The notes below the pieces were generated by a model. The model saw only the letters and a list, made by a program, of their open reading frames with translations, ran no database searches and had not been told where the DNA came from. From positions 3,286,001 through 3,350,000 of the forward strand of contig JAOVFP010000007.1 of assembly GCA_025738555.1 (NCBI GenBank): a stretch of DNA of 64,000 nt. Reading direction: 5' to 3'. The stretch is from Cyathus striatus (taxonomy: Eukaryota; Basidiomycota; Agaricomycetes; Agaricales; Nidulariaceae). Positions 61,701-64,000 of the stretch are shown here, piece after piece. Numbering within the stretch: position 1 is the stretch's first letter; each line of letters begins with the position of its first letter. A program made the translations under genes and the position numbers.

Positions 61701-62183
61701 GGGTGGTGAGACGATGATGGCAAGAGGGAAAGGGAAAGGGGAGGAAACACGTCCTCTCATCACTTGCAAGCGGGAGATGAATCATCATCATTGAGACGAG
61801 ACATGAGATGGCATGGCAATTGTGGTAGGGGTGATAATGCTCATGCCTCCCCCCTGCACCCCCCCGAGAATGCAACAAGTGAACCATTACAAGAGGACGA
61901 AGGGGGGGGAGTGAGAGTGGCCACGTTGTTGTTGAATATCGATGGTGGGCTGGCGGTGGTGGTGGGGGCAAAACAGCGCTAGTGGTGATGATAGTCATCG
62001 TCGTTGTGAGGACGAGATGCTGGTGGTGGTGGTGAAGACGAGGCGGATGCTGGTGGTGGTGTGGTCGTCATCGTCATGGGGACAAGACAGTAGGTGGTGG
62101 CAGTGGGAAGGCTGTGGGGAGGTGGTGGAGGTAGTGGTTGTTGGGGGCAAGACGGCAGTGATCATCGTCATTAGGGAGGCAGC

Positions 62184-63070
62184 GGTCCTGGTGGTGGCCG
62201 AGACATTGACACTACGTCGACACCGAGGGGGGAGGGGGGGTGACGTGGCATCGACACCGTTCTTGCTAGCAGCATCGTTGTCTCCTTGACGCAAGAGGAG
62301 GGGCTGGAGGTGGCCTGTAGGGGTGGAGGTGGTAAACATAGAGGCAAGCAATGACGGGGTGGAGCTAGGGGCTTACCTAGCGAGAATGCATGTGGGCAAC
62401 GTATGGTCCTGGTGGTGGCCGAGACGTCGACACTATGTTGACACTGATAGGGGAGGGGGGGTGATGTGGCATTGATGCCGTTCTTGCTAGCAGCATCGTT
62501 GTCTCCTTGACGCAAGAGGAGGGGCTGGAGGTGGCCTGTAGGGGTGGAGGTGGTAAACATAGAGGCAAGCAATGACGGGGTGGAGCTAGGGGCTTACCTA
62601 GCGAGAATGCATGTGGGCAACGTATGGTCCTGGTGGTGGCCGAGACGTCGACACTATGTTGACACTGATAGGGGAGGGGGGGTGATGTGGCATTGATGCC
62701 GTTCTTGCTAGCAGCATCATCGTCTCCTTGATGCAAGAGGAGGGGCTGGAGGTGGCCTGTAGGGGTGGAGGTGGTAAACGTAGAGGCGAGCAATGACAGG
62801 GTGAAGCTAGGGGCTTACCTAGTGAGAATGCATGTGGGCAACGTATGGTCCTGGTGGTGGCTGAGATGTCAACACTATGTTGACACTGATGGGGGAGGGG
62901 GGGTGATGTGGTGTTGACGCCGTTCTTGCCAGTGGCATCATTGTCTTCTTGATGCAAGAGGAGGGGCTGGAGGTGGCCTGTAGGGGTGGAGGTGGTAAAC
63001 GTAGAGGCGAGCGATGACAGGGTGGAGCTAGGGGCTTACCTAGTGTGAATGCATGTGGGCGACGTGTGTT
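62184..63070. repeat. 221-bp tandem repeat, four copies
   Basis: The string ggtcctggtggtggc starts at 62184, 62405, 62626 and 62847, an exact 221-bp period. A fifth, diverged copy starts at about 63,068. Units 2 and 3 are nearly identical and units 1 and 4 differ more. Each contains cgttcttgc.ag followed by aagaggaggggctggaggtg. No gene is evident. Confidence 0.92.
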
Positions 63071-63292
63071 GTGGACTCGGGGAACATTGAGATCACAGAG
63101 TGTGGGGGTGGGAACATGCTGGGGACTGAGGTGGAGGACGGAGCAGAGGTGGGGTGGGGGATGTGGCGTCGACGACGTGGTTTAAGGTGATGAGAGTTGT
63201 TGAATGTGTTGTATAACATTAACAATATATTTGAAACACATGACACTGGTTGCGAGCTTGTCAAGAAGAGTAAGTTACCCTTACTTTACAAG

Positions 63293-63385
63293 GTCCAATA
63301 ACCTAGTGGTAATTGTGCATGTATTTAAATAATTGCTGATGTCTTGGGTTCGAACTGCTCTGGGGTAATTTTTTTTACATATATA
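63293..63385 (+). repeat. Possible tRNA-derived SINE head (weak)
   Basis: AACCTAGTGGTAA resembles an internal A box and GGGTTCGAACTG a B box, about 50 bp apart, followed by a run of eight T (63,369-63,376), a Pol III-type stop. The arm that should pair with the B-box side does not, so it is not a functional tRNA. Confidence 0.3.
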
Positions 63386-63429
63386 AGTAAGAGTAATAAT
63401 TCTAATGTGATGAAGATTCTACCGGAAAG

Positions 63430-63875
63430 TCCACCTGGAGTTCAGGTGGAGTCCAGGTAGAGTCCATGTAGAGTGCAGATGAACCCAACCTGGACTCACC
63501 TGGACTCTACCTGGACTCTACCTGGACTCCACTTGGATTCCAGTGCTTCAGTCCAGTACAGTCCAAGTACAGTCCAGGTAGTACTTAGACTCTACCTGGA
63601 CTCTACCTGGACTCTATCTGGACTCCACCTGGACTCTACCTGGACTCTACCTGGACTCTACCTGGACTCTACCTGGACTCTACCTGGACTCTACCTGGAC
63701 TCTACCTGGACTCTACCTGGACTCCACCTGGACTTTACATAGAAAATAGGCTGGTCATGATTCTGGCTAGAGTCCAAGTAGAGTCCAGGTAGAATCCAGG
63801 TGGAGTCCAGGTGGAGTCCGGGTGGAGTCCTGGAGTCCAAGTGGAATCTACATGGAGTCTACATGATTTCGTGGA
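63430..63875. repeat. 12-bp GTAGAGTCCAGG satellite with strand switches
   Basis: Three blocks: 63,430-63,475 reads ggagtccaggta; 63,488-63,735 reads cctggactctac, about 20 units; 63,768-63,870 reads agtccaggtaga again. The sense flips at about 63,480 and 63,750, so the whole can fold into a long hairpin. Central units are almost perfect. Confidence 0.92.
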
Positions 63876-64000
63876 GGAGTGTAATGACCTCTAAATTAAT
63901 ATCGGTATACTTGCCCAGCACCCCTCCATCTCACATAATCCATATTGCACCATTCATTGTATTTCCTCATTGTGTAATCATTTGCACATTGTGGTCCTTG

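Noticed and set aside
61163..63264. Series of long minus-strand Pro/His/Ser-rich frames
   Set aside because: They follow the tandem-repeat periods, share no domain, and repeat each other every 221 bp. They are open because the DNA is repetitive.
63293..63385. Functional tRNA gene
   Set aside because: The T-arm and acceptor stems do not pair; only box-like motifs are present.
62184..63875. CRISPR-like array
   Set aside because: Units are directly adjacent with no unique spacers, there are no cas genes, and the genome is eukaryotic.

Overview
The window looks like a gene-poor, transposon-packed stretch of an Agaricomycete (Basidiomycota) genome. Three things point there: introns of about 50 bp with GT..AG ends inside transposase and host-like genes; a protein carrying the CxC5 and CxC6 cysteine clusters known from mushroom-forming fungi; and transposase families (hAT with BED finger, Tnp2/CACTA, Tc1/IS630-like DDE with an LPKFHCELN motif, a LINE with RNase H) that are common there. 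I see no bacterial operon, rRNA gene or confident tRNA gene.

Layout. 1-2,855: two poorly recognised gene remnants. 2,856-6,024: a complete IS630/Tc1-like element with TA duplications, its transposase broken by five TGA codons. 6,832-10,430: a nested stack in which a hAT-like element (8-bp duplication GTCCACAC) holds a fold-back element, and an internally deleted DDE element sits exactly in the hAT's terminal TA. 10,431-43,330: an old array of about 8-kb decayed repeat units. Units A and B are in tandem, C is a fragment, and the ends of a unit are long inverted arms. Unit A is split by four later insertions: a 7.7-kb CACTA element (11,530-19,225), a 1.1-kb element with CTAGCG sub-terminal repeats, an AT-rich fold-back (25,284-26,106) and a nearly intact 4.2-kb hAT (27,365-31,561). 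A Tc1-like element (41,017-42,598) lies before unit C.

The CACTA element has two convergent genes: a Tnp2-type transposase (minus strand, cut by two small elements) and a four-exon coiled-coil companion protein of unknown function (plus strand), reminiscent of the two-gene organisation of plant En/Spm elements. 43,331-46,556 holds an inverted-repeat element, an orphan copy of its end and the ATP-binding end of a RecQ-like helicase. 46,557-48,940 is a CxC5/CxC6 gene with one nonsense codon. 49,378-57,970 is a LINE with poly-A and a 13-bp or longer target duplication. 58,032-60,619 is an acidic/KE-rich gene whose KE tract is encoded by a hexanucleotide microsatellite of about 310 bp. The right end (61,320-63,870) is satellite-like: a minisatellite of roughly 65-120 bp units, an exact 221-bp tandem repeat and a 12-bp satellite whose strand switches twice.

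A theme runs through the window. The in-frame stops I traced in six unrelated reading frames are almost all TGA (18 TGA, 1 TAG), as expected if CGA arginine codons decayed to TGA by C-to-T change at CpG. This suggests methylation-linked or RIP-like silencing of the mobile fraction.
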